This document shows positions 9,448 to 19,385 of a stretch of 42,783 nt of DNA, piece after piece. The translations under genes were made by a program, and so were the position numbers. The notes under the pieces are model-generated. The model was not told where the DNA came from. It saw only the letters and a program-made list of their open reading frames with translations, and did no database searches. Source of the stretch: Methylotenera sp. (lineage in GTDB: Bacteria; Pseudomonadota; Gammaproteobacteria; Burkholderiales; Methylophilaceae); contig JAQTXW010000014.1 of the NCBI GenBank assembly GCA_028688575.1, positions 1 to 42,783 on the forward strand, given 5' to 3'. Within the stretch, counting starts at the first letter, position 1. Each line of letters starts with the position of its first letter.

Positions 9448-10050
9448 ATGCTAAAACCTGCCATTACCCAGGTGCCGATAGATGCCACGATTGCCGCCCG
9501 CTGGAGCGGGCGCGCCTATGATGCTGCAAAGAGTGTTAGCCAAAATCAGGTGATTGCATTGCTTGAGGCTGCACGTTGGGCACCTTCTTGCTTTGGTGAT
9601 CAGCCCTGGCGTTTTGTAGTGTGGGATAAAAACACCGACTTAACCAGTTGGCAGCAAGCCATAGACTGCCTGGTGCCTGGTAATCAGGCATGGGCTAAGG
9701 ATGCACCAGTGCTGCTGCTGGTGTGTGCAGATACCTTGTTTAGCCATAACCAGCAGGCTAACCGTTGGGCGCAGTATGACACAGGCGCCGCTGCCGAAAA
9801 CTTATGTTTACAGGCCAGTAGTATGGGTTTGATGGCGCATCAGATGGGTGGTTTTAATGCGGATACGGCGCGTGAGCTATTTGCGGTTCCTGCGCAGTAC
9901 ATGCCTATGGCGATGATTTCTGTTGGCTATCCTGCAGATATCGTGACTTTAGAAGGTGAAGTGCTAAACCGAGAAACTGCTGAGCGAAAACGACATTCGC
10001 TCAATACCCTGTTTTTTGCAAATAGTTGGGGTAAACCTGTGGTTTCTTGA
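9448..10050 (+). CDS. Nitroreductase-family flavoprotein
   Basis: A 200-residue FMN nitroreductase-fold protein. RWSGRAYD near the N-terminus is the flavin-phosphate-binding region, LLEAARWAPSCFGDQPWRFVVW is the typical N-terminal signature, and MGLMAHQMGGFN is the mid-protein FMN/dimer region. It probably reduces nitro, quinone or related electron acceptors. The 3-bp gap after the ene-reductase implies cotranscription and a shared role in detoxifying electrophiles. Confidence 0.92.
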   Translation: MLKPAITQVPIDATIAARWSGRAYDAAKSVSQNQVIALLEAARWAPSCFGDQPWRFVVWDKNTDLTSWQQAIDCLVPGNQAWAKDAPVLLLVCADTLFSHNQQANRWAQYDTGAAAENLCLQASSMGLMAHQMGGFNADTARELFAVPAQYMPMAMISVGYPADIVTLEGEVLNRETAERKRHSLNTLFFANSWGKPVVS

Positions 10051-10127
10051 CTTCTAACTTAACTTAATTTGCCAGCTCTGCTAAACTCTTGAAAGTTTAT
10101 ATTTTCATTTCGGATTAGGATGTTGTC

Positions 10128-10499
10128 ATGGCGGTGCTGTCACTTAATAAACAGAATTTTAAAGAAACAATCGAGAGCAACAATTTTGTGATTGTTGATT
10201 TTTGGGCGCCGTGGTGTGATCCATGCGTAGCATTCACGCCAACATTTGAAGCCGCAGCGGCAAATAATCCCGATATTGTATTTGGTATGGTCAACACAGA
10301 AACAGACCCTGAAATTGCTGAGTATTTTGAGGTGAACCAGATTCCAGGTGTTTTGGTGATTCGCGAACAGGCGGGGATTCATGCGCAAGTGGGGGAGATT
10401 GGCGCCCCCGCATTTGATGAAATTATCAAATGGGCACGTGAGTTTGATATGACCCCTGTGCGTGAGTATTATAAGCAGCAGACTAGCAAAGCCAATTAA
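10128..10499 (+). CDS. Thioredoxin-like protein with WCDPC active site
   Basis: Cytoplasmic 123-residue thioredoxin-fold protein with no signal peptide. VDFWAPWCDPC contains the buried Asp24 and redox pair Cys30/Cys33; QIPGVLVI carries the cis-proline. Classical thioredoxin has WCGPC, so the acidic residue between the cysteines is unusual. A close paralogue with WCEPC lies at 36265-36627 in the block divergent from mxaF. The two share a long pattern including IESN, PEIA.YF and QIP. The gene stands just upstream of a strong terminator. The partner protein is unknown. Confidence 0.9.
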   Translation: MAVLSLNKQNFKETIESNNFVIVDFWAPWCDPCVAFTPTFEAAAANNPDIVFGMVNTETDPEIAEYFEVNQIPGVLVIREQAGIHAQVGEIGAPAFDEIIKWAREFDMTPVREYYKQQTSKAN

Positions 10500-10515
10500 C
10501 ATAAACTGGCTTACA

Positions 10516-10552
10516 GCGTTAAAAAAGCGGCCATAAGCCGCTTTTTTAACGC
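10516..10552. terminator. Bidirectional intrinsic terminator
   Basis: A perfect 16-bp stem, GCGTTAAAAAAGCGGC and its complement, with loop CATAA. The six-base A and T tracts within the stem make it usable in both directions, for the thioredoxin-like gene and the convergent small membrane protein gene. Confidence 0.88.
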
Positions 10553-10613
10553 TCGTTCAGGCGTTTCTCTGAATTTTGAGTGATAGCAGAAATGTATAGA
10601 CTTCGCCTAACGA

Positions 10614-10970
10614 TCAGAAAGACCCTGTTGTATAAAGCCTGTATACGTAATAAGCCCCTATCGCCATCATGATATACATAGGAAAATCGCCGCTTTTTTT
10701 GGTTTCTGATTTATTGGGTGAGCTCATCCAGCGGTTGGCTAGCCAGAGCGCAAAAATGATGACTGGAATCCAGAGCATGGTAGTGGTGGATTCAAAAAGT
10801 TTGTTCATGATTTTTGAAAATAAGCCCTCGTCTTTAAAGAGTTCAATCGCAAGGCCAATAATACCGACTAGCATCAAGCCCATGCGAATCATTGCATACA
10901 GTACACTGAGCTTGCTCTCGGCTTTAATGTCTTTATTTTTAAGGTATTTGTTGGGTTCTATTTGTGCCAT
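10614..10970 (-). CDS. Small membrane protein of unknown function
   Basis: A 118-residue protein, not recognised. ATG 10970 (MAQIEPNKYL) is preferred over the upstream TTG at 10994 because AAGGAG lies just before it. It has a lysine-rich cytoplasmic-type N-terminus and two clear hydrophobic segments (MIRMGLMLVGIIGLAIELF and MLWIPVIIFALWLANRW). A third, shorter one lies near the C-terminus (YIMMAIGAYYVYRLY). It is directly downstream of nlpD on the same strand, in the place where many proteobacteria have rpoS. Confidence 0.7.
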   Translation of the reverse strand: MAQIEPNKYLKNKDIKAESKLSVLYAMIRMGLMLVGIIGLAIELFKDEGLFSKIMNKLFESTTTMLWIPVIIFALWLANRWMSSPNKSETKKSGDFPMYIMMAIGAYYVYRLYTTGSF

Positions 10971-11009
10971 TGAGGCGCTCCTTGAGATAAACAAATATTA
11001 CGATGATAT

Positions 11010-12041
11010 CTAGTTGCCATTTTCAGTTAAAAACTTCAACGGATCAACGGATTTGCCTTGCTGACGTATCTCGAAATGTAATTTTACGGTGTTGCTGTCG
11101 CTATTGCCCATTTCAGCAATTTTTTGCCCTTGTTTGACCTGCTGCCCCTCTTTAACCAGAATCAAGCTGTTGTTAGCGTAGACTGAGAGGTAGGTGGCGT
11201 TGTGCTTCACAATCACAAGTTTGCCATACCCGCGTAAATCTGATCCGCTGTAAATGACTTTTCCTGCTGCTGCTGCTTGAACTTCGTGCCCTATTTTACC
11301 CGCGATATCAATGCCTTTGTTGCCAGCCTCATTGAATTTGGCAACCACTTTGCCTTTGGCAGGCCATTGCCAGTTCAGGTCTGCATTGGTTGTCGTGCTG
11401 GTTTTGCTATCTGCTTTTACTTCTGTTTTGATTTCTGTTTTGGACGCAGGTGCAGGGTTTTCTGTCACAGGGTTTTTAATATTTTCTGTAGTGCTGGCTT
11501 TTTCACCGTTGGCAGCAGTGCTTGGTTTAGCCGCGTTGCTTGTGGGCAGTGGCGCTTTATAGGCGATGTCGCTATAGGGTTCGCGTATGGCTTTGGGTTC
11601 GCTGAGGTGTATCGGGCCTGAGGGTTTGGCGTCGACTGTGGTGGCCGTAATCGCGCTGTCTTGTTGCATCGGGTAGGTGGTAACGCCTGTTCCATCTTCT
11701 ACTGGTTTTTGCGCGTTGCTTTCTGCTGCGATGACGGGTTCGTTCAGTGCGCTGAATTTGAGGATCTGGCCAATTCTAATGAGATAGGGCGGGGTGATGT
11801 TATTGGCAGCGGCTATTTCTTTGTAGTCGTAGCCATATTCCAGGCCAATGCTATATAGCGTATCGCCTTTTTTAACCATGTAGGTTTGTGGCCGCCAATC
11901 ACTACTGGTTTTGTTAATGATGGGTTGTGATTGTTTTTGTTTGCTTGCGGGCAGGCGGTCGATGACTGGAGCGGGCGTGGTGCTGCAGGAGGCGAGCTGC
12001 CATGCCAAGATTAATAAGAAGAGAAAGCGTATCTCATGCAT
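11010..12041 (-). CDS. nlpD: Murein hydrolase activator NlpD (LysM and M23 domains)
   Basis: Envelope lipoprotein that activates an N-acetylmuramoyl-L-alanine amidase at the division septum. The signal peptide ends in lipobox LASC (Cys19). A LysM domain spans about residues 53-96 (YMVKKGDTLYSIG to IGQILKF). A long Ala/Thr/Lys/Pro-rich linker follows, and then a C-terminal M23 domain (about 225-335). The M23 domain has the NlpD-type degenerate form (GIDIAG, LRGYGKLVIVKHN, LHFEIRQQGKSVDPL) and lacks the full zinc ligand set, so it should be a regulator rather than an enzyme. It is third in the surE-pcm-nlpD operon, starting 2 bp after pcm. Confidence 0.94.
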   Translation of the reverse strand: MHEIRFLFLLILAWQLASCSTTPAPVIDRLPASKQKQSQPIINKTSSDWRPQTYMVKKGDTLYSIGLEYGYDYKEIAAANNITPPYLIRIGQILKFSALNEPVIAAESNAQKPVEDGTGVTTYPMQQDSAITATTVDAKPSGPIHLSEPKAIREPYSDIAYKAPLPTSNAAKPSTAANGEKASTTENIKNPVTENPAPASKTEIKTEVKADSKTSTTTNADLNWQWPAKGKVVAKFNEAGNKGIDIAGKIGHEVQAAAAGKVIYSGSDLRGYGKLVIVKHNATYLSVYANNSLILVKEGQQVKQGQKIAEMGNSDSNTVKLHFEIRQQGKSVDPLKFLTENGN

Positions 12042-12043
12042 TG

Positions 12044-12712
12044 TCAGCTGGTACCACCTAGTAAAGGGACAAATTTAACGGCTTCTAGTTTAGTTTGCCG
12101 GTAATCACTGGCTGATAAGCGTTCAACCAAATACAGCACTTGTTCATCAGTGCCGACGGGAATCACCAGACGGCCACCAATGGCCAGTTGATCCAGCAAG
12201 TCTTGTGGGATATGACTGCCAGCAGCGGTCACAATGATTGCATCAAAGGGTGCCAGCTGAGGCAGGCCTAGTGTGCCGTCTGCGTGATCCAGCTTAACAT
12301 TAACGCATTTGAGTTCGCGCAGGTGTCCGCGTGCTTTCATGACCAGTGGTCTGATGCGCTCAACTGAATAGACCTCCTTAGCGATGCGGGAGAGTACGGC
12401 TGTTTGATAGCCGCAGCCTGTGCCGATTTCAAGCACTTTTTGCAGCGGTTGCCCATTGCGTAGCAACTCGGACATGCGTGCCACAATGTAGGGCTGAGAG
12501 ATGGTTTGGCCAAAGCCTATGGGCAGGGATACATCTTCATACGCGCGGATTGAGAGTGCCTCATCCACAAAGATATGACGCGGGATGCTGCCTATGGCAG
12601 AGAGTACAACCTCATCTTTAATGCCCTGCTCACGTAAGCGATTCAGCATGCGGTCACGTGTGCGCTGTGAGGTCATGCCTATTCCGTTTTGTGTTGATCT
12701 AATGAGTGCCAC
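12044..12712 (-). CDS. pcm: Protein-L-isoaspartate O-methyltransferase
   Basis: SAM-dependent enzyme that repairs isoaspartyl residues in aged proteins. [18 protein letters not shown] is the SAM-binding glycine motif and [11 protein letters not shown] is the conserved substrate-side region. [14 protein letters not shown] is diagnostic for the family. The start used is GTG 12712, 3 bp after the surE stop; ATG 12676 ([11 protein letters not shown]) is a good alternative that matches the usual N-terminus. It sits between surE and nlpD. Confidence 0.95.
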   Translation of the reverse strand: MALIRSTQNGIGMTSQRTRDRMLNRLREQGIKDEVVLSAIGSIPRHIFVDEALSIRAYEDVSLPIGFGQTISQPYIVARMSELLRNGQPLQKVLEIGTGCGYQTAVLSRIAKEVYSVERIRPLVMKARGHLRELKCVNVKLDHADGTLGLPQLAPFDAIIVTAAGSHIPQDLLDQLAIGGRLVIPVGTDEQVLYLVERLSASDYRQTKLEAVKFVPLLGGTS

Positions 12713-12715
12713 GAT

Positions 12716-13474
12716 TTAATTCCAGTGTGATGCGTTTGAAAGCCATTCTTTGATGTCGTTTAATTGTGTATGGCTGGTTAAATCTACCTGTATTGGTGAA
12801 ATTGAAACTTTGTTGTTGGCAATCGCAAAAAAATCGGTACCCTCACCACCATCGTTTGGCTGTCCTGCCGCACCTACCCAGTAAACGGTTTCATTGCGCG
12901 GTGTTTTTAGCTGCACTACTGGTTCAGCCTTGTGGCGCTTGCCTAAGCGTGTGATGCTTCGGCCTTGCAGTGCTTCATATGCGATGTCTGGAATATTCAC
13001 ATTGAGCAATGTGGATGATTTAAATCCATGCTGCTGATAATGCTGCACCAGCTCAACTGCAACACGTGCTGCTGTTTCAAAATGCGTGGAATTGTGTTGT
13101 GACATAGAAACCGCAATAGAGGGGATGCCAAGTAGATAGCCTTCCATCGCGGCGGCTACAGTGCCAGAGTAAATGGTGTCATCGCCCATATTCGCGCCAT
13201 CATTGATGCCACTGATGACCATGTCTGGCATTTCATCCATTAAGCCTGTAAGTGCAATATGCACGCAATCTGTGGGTGTGCCGTTCACATAAAAAAAACC
13301 ATTGCCAGCTTTTCTTACGCTTAACGGGCGGTCTAGTGTTAATGAGTTGCTCGCGCCACTGCGGTTTCTTTCAGGCGCTACGACGGTGATGTCGGCTATT
13401 TTAGCAATATGTTCAGCCAGCACGGCCAGACCAGGTGCAAAATAGCCATCATCGTTAGAGAGCAATATTTTCAT
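12716..13474 (-). CDS. surE: 5'/3'-nucleotidase SurE
   Basis: Metal-dependent survival-protein phosphatase that dephosphorylates nucleoside monophosphates. The metal site is complete: LLSNDDGY (Asp8, Asp9), ERNRSGAS (Ser39) and [10 protein letters not shown] (Asn91). Length 252 is typical. It is first in the conserved surE-pcm-nlpD operon. The 170 bp upstream (13475-13644) contain no recognisable gene. Confidence 0.97.
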   Translation of the reverse strand: MKILLSNDDGYFAPGLAVLAEHIAKIADITVVAPERNRSGASNSLTLDRPLSVRKAGNGFFYVNGTPTDCVHIALTGLMDEMPDMVISGINDGANMGDDTIYSGTVAAAMEGYLLGIPSIAVSMSQHNSTHFETAARVAVELVQHYQQHGFKSSTLLNVNIPDIAYEALQGRSITRLGKRHKAEPVVQLKTPRNETVYWVGAAGQPNDGGEGTDFFAIANNKVSISPIQVDLTSHTQLNDIKEWLSNASHWN

Positions 13475-13644
13475 AAATCACTTAAATTGTTATGTGCTAA
13501 TGCCTAGATTATAGTAGAAGAAGGCTGATTTGGTGCGGAGTTGACCATAAAAACTTGGGCAGAATGTGCATTTCATGTCGTCGTAGCTTGAGATTTTTAG
13601 CTGAATAGATGTTTGAGTGAATAGTAATAGTTAGGTGAGCTGGG

Positions 13645-13998
13645 CTAAGAGCTGCGGGTTAAACGTGCATAACTGACTGCACAGCTAAAGAAAATCACCG
13701 TCAGCAATATTTCAACCATCGCCAGTTGAGATGAAACACCCCCATCAGACCATGCGCGTACGATGCCTTCGGTAAAGTAGAGCAAAATAAACATGCTGGC
13801 CCATTTGTAGGTGTAACGTTTACCGTGCAGTATGCCAAATAAAGGCAGTAGCAGTGGTACAGCTTTAAGCACCAGTAACGAGCCTCCTGGTCGTAGTGGA
13901 GCGAGGAGCGTCTCCCATGCGAGAGAAAGGATAATGAGTGCAAGCAGGCTGGCTGATGCGCCGAATCTGAGTTTTTTGATCACAGGATTAGTCTGCAT
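13645..13998 (-). CDS. DUF2069 family membrane protein
   Basis: A 117-residue protein with about four hydrophobic segments, matching the DUF2069 family (pattern LSLAWE, then LPLFGILHGKRYTYKWASMF and LLYFTEG). Function is unknown. In betaproteobacteria this family is often found near wrbA, as it is here. It starts 5 bp after the preceding HugZ-like gene and ends the NYN-wrbA-hugZ operon. Confidence 0.85.
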   Translation of the reverse strand: MQTNPVIKKLRFGASASLLALIILSLAWETLLAPLRPGGSLLVLKAVPLLLPLFGILHGKRYTYKWASMFILLYFTEGIVRAWSDGGVSSQLAMVEILLTVIFFSCAVSYARLTRSS

Positions 13999-14003
13999 TT
14001 TTT

Positions 14004-14729
14004 CTATCTGGTTTGGCAGTGTTGGGATAAGCGCACAAGTGCAGCCCTTGCTGATGTGGCATCATGGATTGCTTGCTCAAAATTAAAACGCAATATGGTG
14101 CTGGTGTCGTTAACTGCTACGCTGACGTCAAAACCATCGCAGTCTATTCCTAACATTTGTGCATCCGTCGCCTCTATAGCGTGGATGTGCTTGCAATAAT
14201 TAATCAGGCTGTTGGCATGCTCCGCATTCATATGGGCAATGATGGCGGCCTCCTGGCTGGCAAGTGCTGTGTCGGTGTTAAGGTCGGCAGTGAGTGCGTT
14301 CTCTGCAAACCAGCTCATTTTGCCAAAGCCTCCGATATAGCGCGATTGTTTAATTTTGATGCGGTAAAAAGCAAAATCATGCATATCAAAATAACTGGCG
14401 GCTTGCGGTAAATAGCGTAAATAACGCGCACGCAATTCGGTATCTTCATCTTGATTGATTTTGTGCGCCTCTCCCAGTAGCGTTAATCTTGCGTTGGCTT
14501 GTAAATCATCGCTCCCTGCAAAAACCAGTAATGAGATTTTAGGGTTGGCACTGATGTTTTTGGTGTGCTCGGCCAGTGTGCTGATTAAAATTACGGGCTG
14601 GCAGGTATGATCTAGCACAAACGGTGCGACGGAGCCAAACGGATAGCCTTCAAACTTTGCAGAGTGCGTAGATAGCATCCCGCTGCGGTTGCTGCGGAGA
14701 AATAAGCGAGCTTCTTTATTTAGTGTCAT
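14004..14729 (-). CDS. HugZ-like pyridoxamine-phosphate-oxidase-fold protein (with DUF2470 domain)
   Basis: A 241-residue protein with an N-terminal split-barrel flavin/haem-binding domain (about 5-150; GMLSTHSAKFEGYPFGS, then ISLLVFAG). It has a C-terminal DUF2470 domain (about 165-238; IIAHMNAEHANSL). Proteins with this arrangement bind or degrade haem (HugZ group) or act as general flavoproteins. It starts 8 bp after wrbA, so they are cotranscribed. The exact reaction cannot be read from the sequence. Confidence 0.85.
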   Translation of the reverse strand: MTLNKEARLFLRSNRSGMLSTHSAKFEGYPFGSVAPFVLDHTCQPVILISTLAEHTKNISANPKISLLVFAGSDDLQANARLTLLGEAHKINQDEDTELRARYLRYLPQAASYFDMHDFAFYRIKIKQSRYIGGFGKMSWFAENALTADLNTDTALASQEAAIIAHMNAEHANSLINYCKHIHAIEATDAQMLGIDCDGFDVSVAVNDTSTILRFNFEQAIHDATSARAALVRLSQHCQTR

Positions 14730-14737
14730 TGCTAATG

Positions 14738-16158
<1,421 letters not shown>

Positions 16159-16178
16159 CAGCTGTTATCCATGGCTTT

Positions 16179-19100
16179 TTATTTGAAGCTGAAAGTATAT
16201 AACACATCCACCGCACTTTCAGTGCCAGCTTCTGCACGTAGTAGCCAACGTGGGGTGATGTTAAATGTGAGCCTGGCAACGTCAAGCAGGCCGCTCACGC
16301 TTTTTTCGTAGCTGAGATAGAGTTTTGAGCTTAAGCGTTTGCCAAAGACTAAAGCGGCACTTTCTGCGTCACCCCCAGAAAAACTAAACTCATCTAAACC
16401 GGCAGCCCGCGCAAGCTGGGTTTGCAAGGGGATGGACTGCCCTTGCGATAGCAGTGCGCCAGCGGCCAGAGAGAGCATTGCATAATCATTTTTCCCCGCA
16501 TTATCCATGCCATGACCGAGCACCAGCCAGGATAGCTTTTCGCTTTCAGGCACATCAGGATCAGACACGAGTTTGGTGATAGGCATGATTGCGTTTCCTG
16601 TGATTTCCACACCTGCATTAATCGGTTTGCTATTGCGCATGGCGCGGATATTAATGCTTGGGTTGCCCATGGGGCCGCTAAAATTAAAAATGCCACGGTC
16701 AATGTTGAGTACTTGTCCATAAGCCATATAAGTACCCCGTGTGATCTGGATGGTGCCCTCGGTGTGTGGGCTGTACTGCGTGAGCCCTGTGAGGGTGACT
16801 GCGCCTGTAAGCATGGCATTTAAGCCTTGCCCGCGCAGGGTGAAGTCTTTGCCGAGGTTGATGCGTAGTCCATTGAGCAGGATACGTAGGGGTGCTTCTT
16901 TGTGATAACTGTTTGCACCTATGATTTCTACATCATCACTTAGCGTGGGGGTGTTACTGTCTTCGAGTTCAATCAGGCCTTTTTTAACCTCAATATTGCC
17001 TAAAATAGTGAGCAGGTCATTTGCTAGTGTGGATTGTCCCCTGCCATTCAGTACTAACAGGCGATCTGTTCTTGAGATGACGGTAAAGTCCTGGGCGTTC
17101 CACTCAAGATGAATGTTGGGGGTTCTGGATTCAAATAACATAGAGCCACTTACATTTAGCTTGCCATCGCCGCCGTCAAGTGAAGCTTGTTGAATCAGCA
17201 TTTTGTTTTTTTCAAACACGGCATCTAACTTGCCGTTTGAGAGTGCTAATCCTTCAGAAATCAGGGTGATTGCCATGTTCTCAGCTTTTGCGTAGCCTGT
17301 TAAGTTTGGCGCATCGAGGGTGCCATTGGCTTGCATTGCCAGATTGATTTTTCCTTGCAGATTGGCGTGTTTTAATGTGGCAGGCAGTGGCAGCCATGCC
17401 AGTGTGTCCAGCTTGAGTGTGGCATCCATCAACAGAGGGGCGTTGCTCAAGAGGCTATAGCCATTGGCTGTTTTGCTGATCTCGGTACTCAGTGTCATGC
17501 GTGCCTGCCCCAAACTTTTTGCATCTAATTCGGCTTTCAATCCAATCTGATTATTGCTTGCGGTGATGATAGCCTGTGCAGTATTCAGTGTGATGGGTTG
17601 TACTTCACCAGATGGGTGAGTCAGTAAGAGGTTGCTGCTATGATGTTGTATTTCGAGCTTGCCGTTAAGGCGTTCATGCTGATGATTGATATCCCAGTCA
17701 CCTGAAAATAAAGCTTCGCCTGTGATGATTTCAGGCCGTGGGTAGGCTGAGGTGAGCGCGTCGAAGATGGGGGTTGCTTCAAAGTGGCCGCGGCTGATAA
17801 ACCCAGTTTGATCTAGTTGCAAATGCTCAATTAACACTTGGCCTTGGGCGAGTTGAAGGGCGGTATTTTGTAACAGAATCTTTTGGCTACTTAAATCGAG
17901 CTGTGCTGGGGCGATGAGCTGTATGTTGTTGGCGATGTCAGGGTTATTAAGGCCGACACTAGATTGGTGGCTAAATGACTGCAGTACACCCTGCCACGCA
18001 GTGAAGTCAATTAAACCGCCTTGCAATGTGCTCCTGATCTGGCGCTGGGCATTATGTGCTGAGAGTGTGATTAGATGAGCATTTCGCCTGCCTGTAATGG
18101 TGACTTGCGTATTGATGGCAGTGTGTGCGGCTAACTGCAAAGCCTCTATTCGTAAAGCATCTATGGTGAGGCTGGCAGCGATATTACCATTGGTACTGGG
18201 TGAAACTTCAGCCTCACCGCGAATGGAGGCAAGGCTAAGCGCATGGTTAAACTTGATGTTGTCGCCGAGTAATTTAAAATTTAGTCCAAGGTGTTCAAGT
18301 TCACCAATAATGCTGCCATTTGCGCTTAATTTACCTGAAATCTCTGGATTTATCAGTTGCATGTCATTTAGTGCTAACTGCCATGCGAGATTGCTTTCAC
18401 GCTGCCCAAGTGTGCCGTCTGCCTGCAAGTGGTTGTTGCCTATGCTTGCTTTTATCGCGATATTGTTAAAGCTGTTATTGGCGAGATTGAGCTCCCCGCT
18501 CATGGCTAAAGGGGTGTTTTGCCATAGGCTGTTGTGTGTGTTAAACGTGACATCAAACGCAGGGCTGGGTTGCAAATTGCCTTGCAGGGTCAGATCTAAA
18601 TTGATGTTGCCTTGTGGTGGAAAAAGTTTAGAAAACGTAGCCAGCGTATTGGTTTGCAATTCAGAAATGCGGGTATTGATGGTGATGGCGTAGTCGTGAC
18701 TCAGCGCTATGGTGCCAGTGGTTTTAATTTGGGCGATGCTATTTAAGGTGCTATTGGTATGTTGCACAATGCTGAGCTTGTCTTGTTCCAGCGCCAGCAG
18801 GCTTGTGCTATTAAAATAGATTAAATTCAAATCGCCGGAAATTGTTGTTTTAATGTCAAATGGCAACGGTTGACTGGTTTGCTTGAGATTCCCCCAGCCA
18901 TTGACTGCGTAGGGCTGTTGCGTTTGCAGGTTTAAGCTTGCCTGCGCTTGCCCCCAGTCGGTATCTGCTTGGATTAAATTTAGATTTAAGTTTTTTTTAT
19001 CCCCTGTGAAACTAAATAATACATGGCGTAATATCTGTTGCTTTCCCGCTTGAATAATGACGATTTCTTCAATCTCAGCTTGTTTGATATTTAAATCAAG

Positions 19101-19385
19101 CGGCAGATTTAATTGTTCAGGCAGGCTTTCACTTTTATTCTGTTTTTCTTGAATGGTGATGGTGAGGCGCTTGGCTTTTAGCTGTGAAATTTCTAATTTC
19201 TCAGGTGCTGTGGGTGAGAGTTGCCAGCGGGTGCTGATTTTTTCAAGTTTCAGGTGAATATGCTCGATGTCATAACTGAATTTATCCAAGCTGGAACTCG
19301 CGCTGATGTTCATTTCACTATGAGCGGGAGTGAACAGAACTAGCGCAAGGCATAGCAGGCCCAGTGATAAGATACGGCGCAACAT
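16179..19385 (-). CDS. tamB: Translocation and assembly module protein TamB
   Basis: Large inner-membrane-anchored periplasmic protein (1068 residues) of the AsmA-like/TamB family, which bridges the periplasm to TamA and is linked to outer-membrane protein insertion and phospholipid transport. A signal anchor opens the protein, and the body is repetitive beta structure. The C-terminal DUF490 region (about 700-1068) includes ITRGTYMAYGQVLNIDRG, SWLVLGHG and the final YTFSFK. It is somewhat shorter than the E. coli protein. Its start codon overlaps the tamA stop by one base. Confidence 0.95.
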   Translation of the reverse strand: MLRRILSLGLLCLALVLFTPAHSEMNISASSSLDKFSYDIEHIHLKLEKISTRWQLSPTAPEKLEISQLKAKRLTITIQEKQNKSESLPEQLNLPLDLNIKQAEIEEIVIIQAGKQQILRHVLFSFTGDKKNLNLNLIQADTDWGQAQASLNLQTQQPYAVNGWGNLKQTSQPLPFDIKTTISGDLNLIYFNSTSLLALEQDKLSIVQHTNSTLNSIAQIKTTGTIALSHDYAITINTRISELQTNTLATFSKLFPPQGNINLDLTLQGNLQPSPAFDVTFNTHNSLWQNTPLAMSGELNLANNSFNNIAIKASIGNNHLQADGTLGQRESNLAWQLALNDMQLINPEISGKLSANGSIIGELEHLGLNFKLLGDNIKFNHALSLASIRGEAEVSPSTNGNIAASLTIDALRIEALQLAAHTAINTQVTITGRRNAHLITLSAHNAQRQIRSTLQGGLIDFTAWQGVLQSFSHQSSVGLNNPDIANNIQLIAPAQLDLSSQKILLQNTALQLAQGQVLIEHLQLDQTGFISRGHFEATPIFDALTSAYPRPEIITGEALFSGDWDINHQHERLNGKLEIQHHSSNLLLTHPSGEVQPITLNTAQAIITASNNQIGLKAELDAKSLGQARMTLSTEISKTANGYSLLSNAPLLMDATLKLDTLAWLPLPATLKHANLQGKINLAMQANGTLDAPNLTGYAKAENMAITLISEGLALSNGKLDAVFEKNKMLIQQASLDGGDGKLNVSGSMLFESRTPNIHLEWNAQDFTVISRTDRLLVLNGRGQSTLANDLLTILGNIEVKKGLIELEDSNTPTLSDDVEIIGANSYHKEAPLRILLNGLRINLGKDFTLRGQGLNAMLTGAVTLTGLTQYSPHTEGTIQITRGTYMAYGQVLNIDRGIFNFSGPMGNPSINIRAMRNSKPINAGVEITGNAIMPITKLVSDPDVPESEKLSWLVLGHGMDNAGKNDYAMLSLAAGALLSQGQSIPLQTQLARAAGLDEFSFSGGDAESAALVFGKRLSSKLYLSYEKSVSGLLDVARLTFNITPRWLLRAEAGTESAVDVLYTFSFK

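Noticed and set aside
10614..10994. TTG start at 10994 for the small membrane protein
   Set aside because: ATG 10970 has a good AAGGAG ribosome site just upstream, and the TTG does not.
18097..18693. Plus-strand ORF of 198 codons opposite tamB
   Set aside because: It is an antisense shadow of the repetitive tamB coding sequence, with no recognisable domain.
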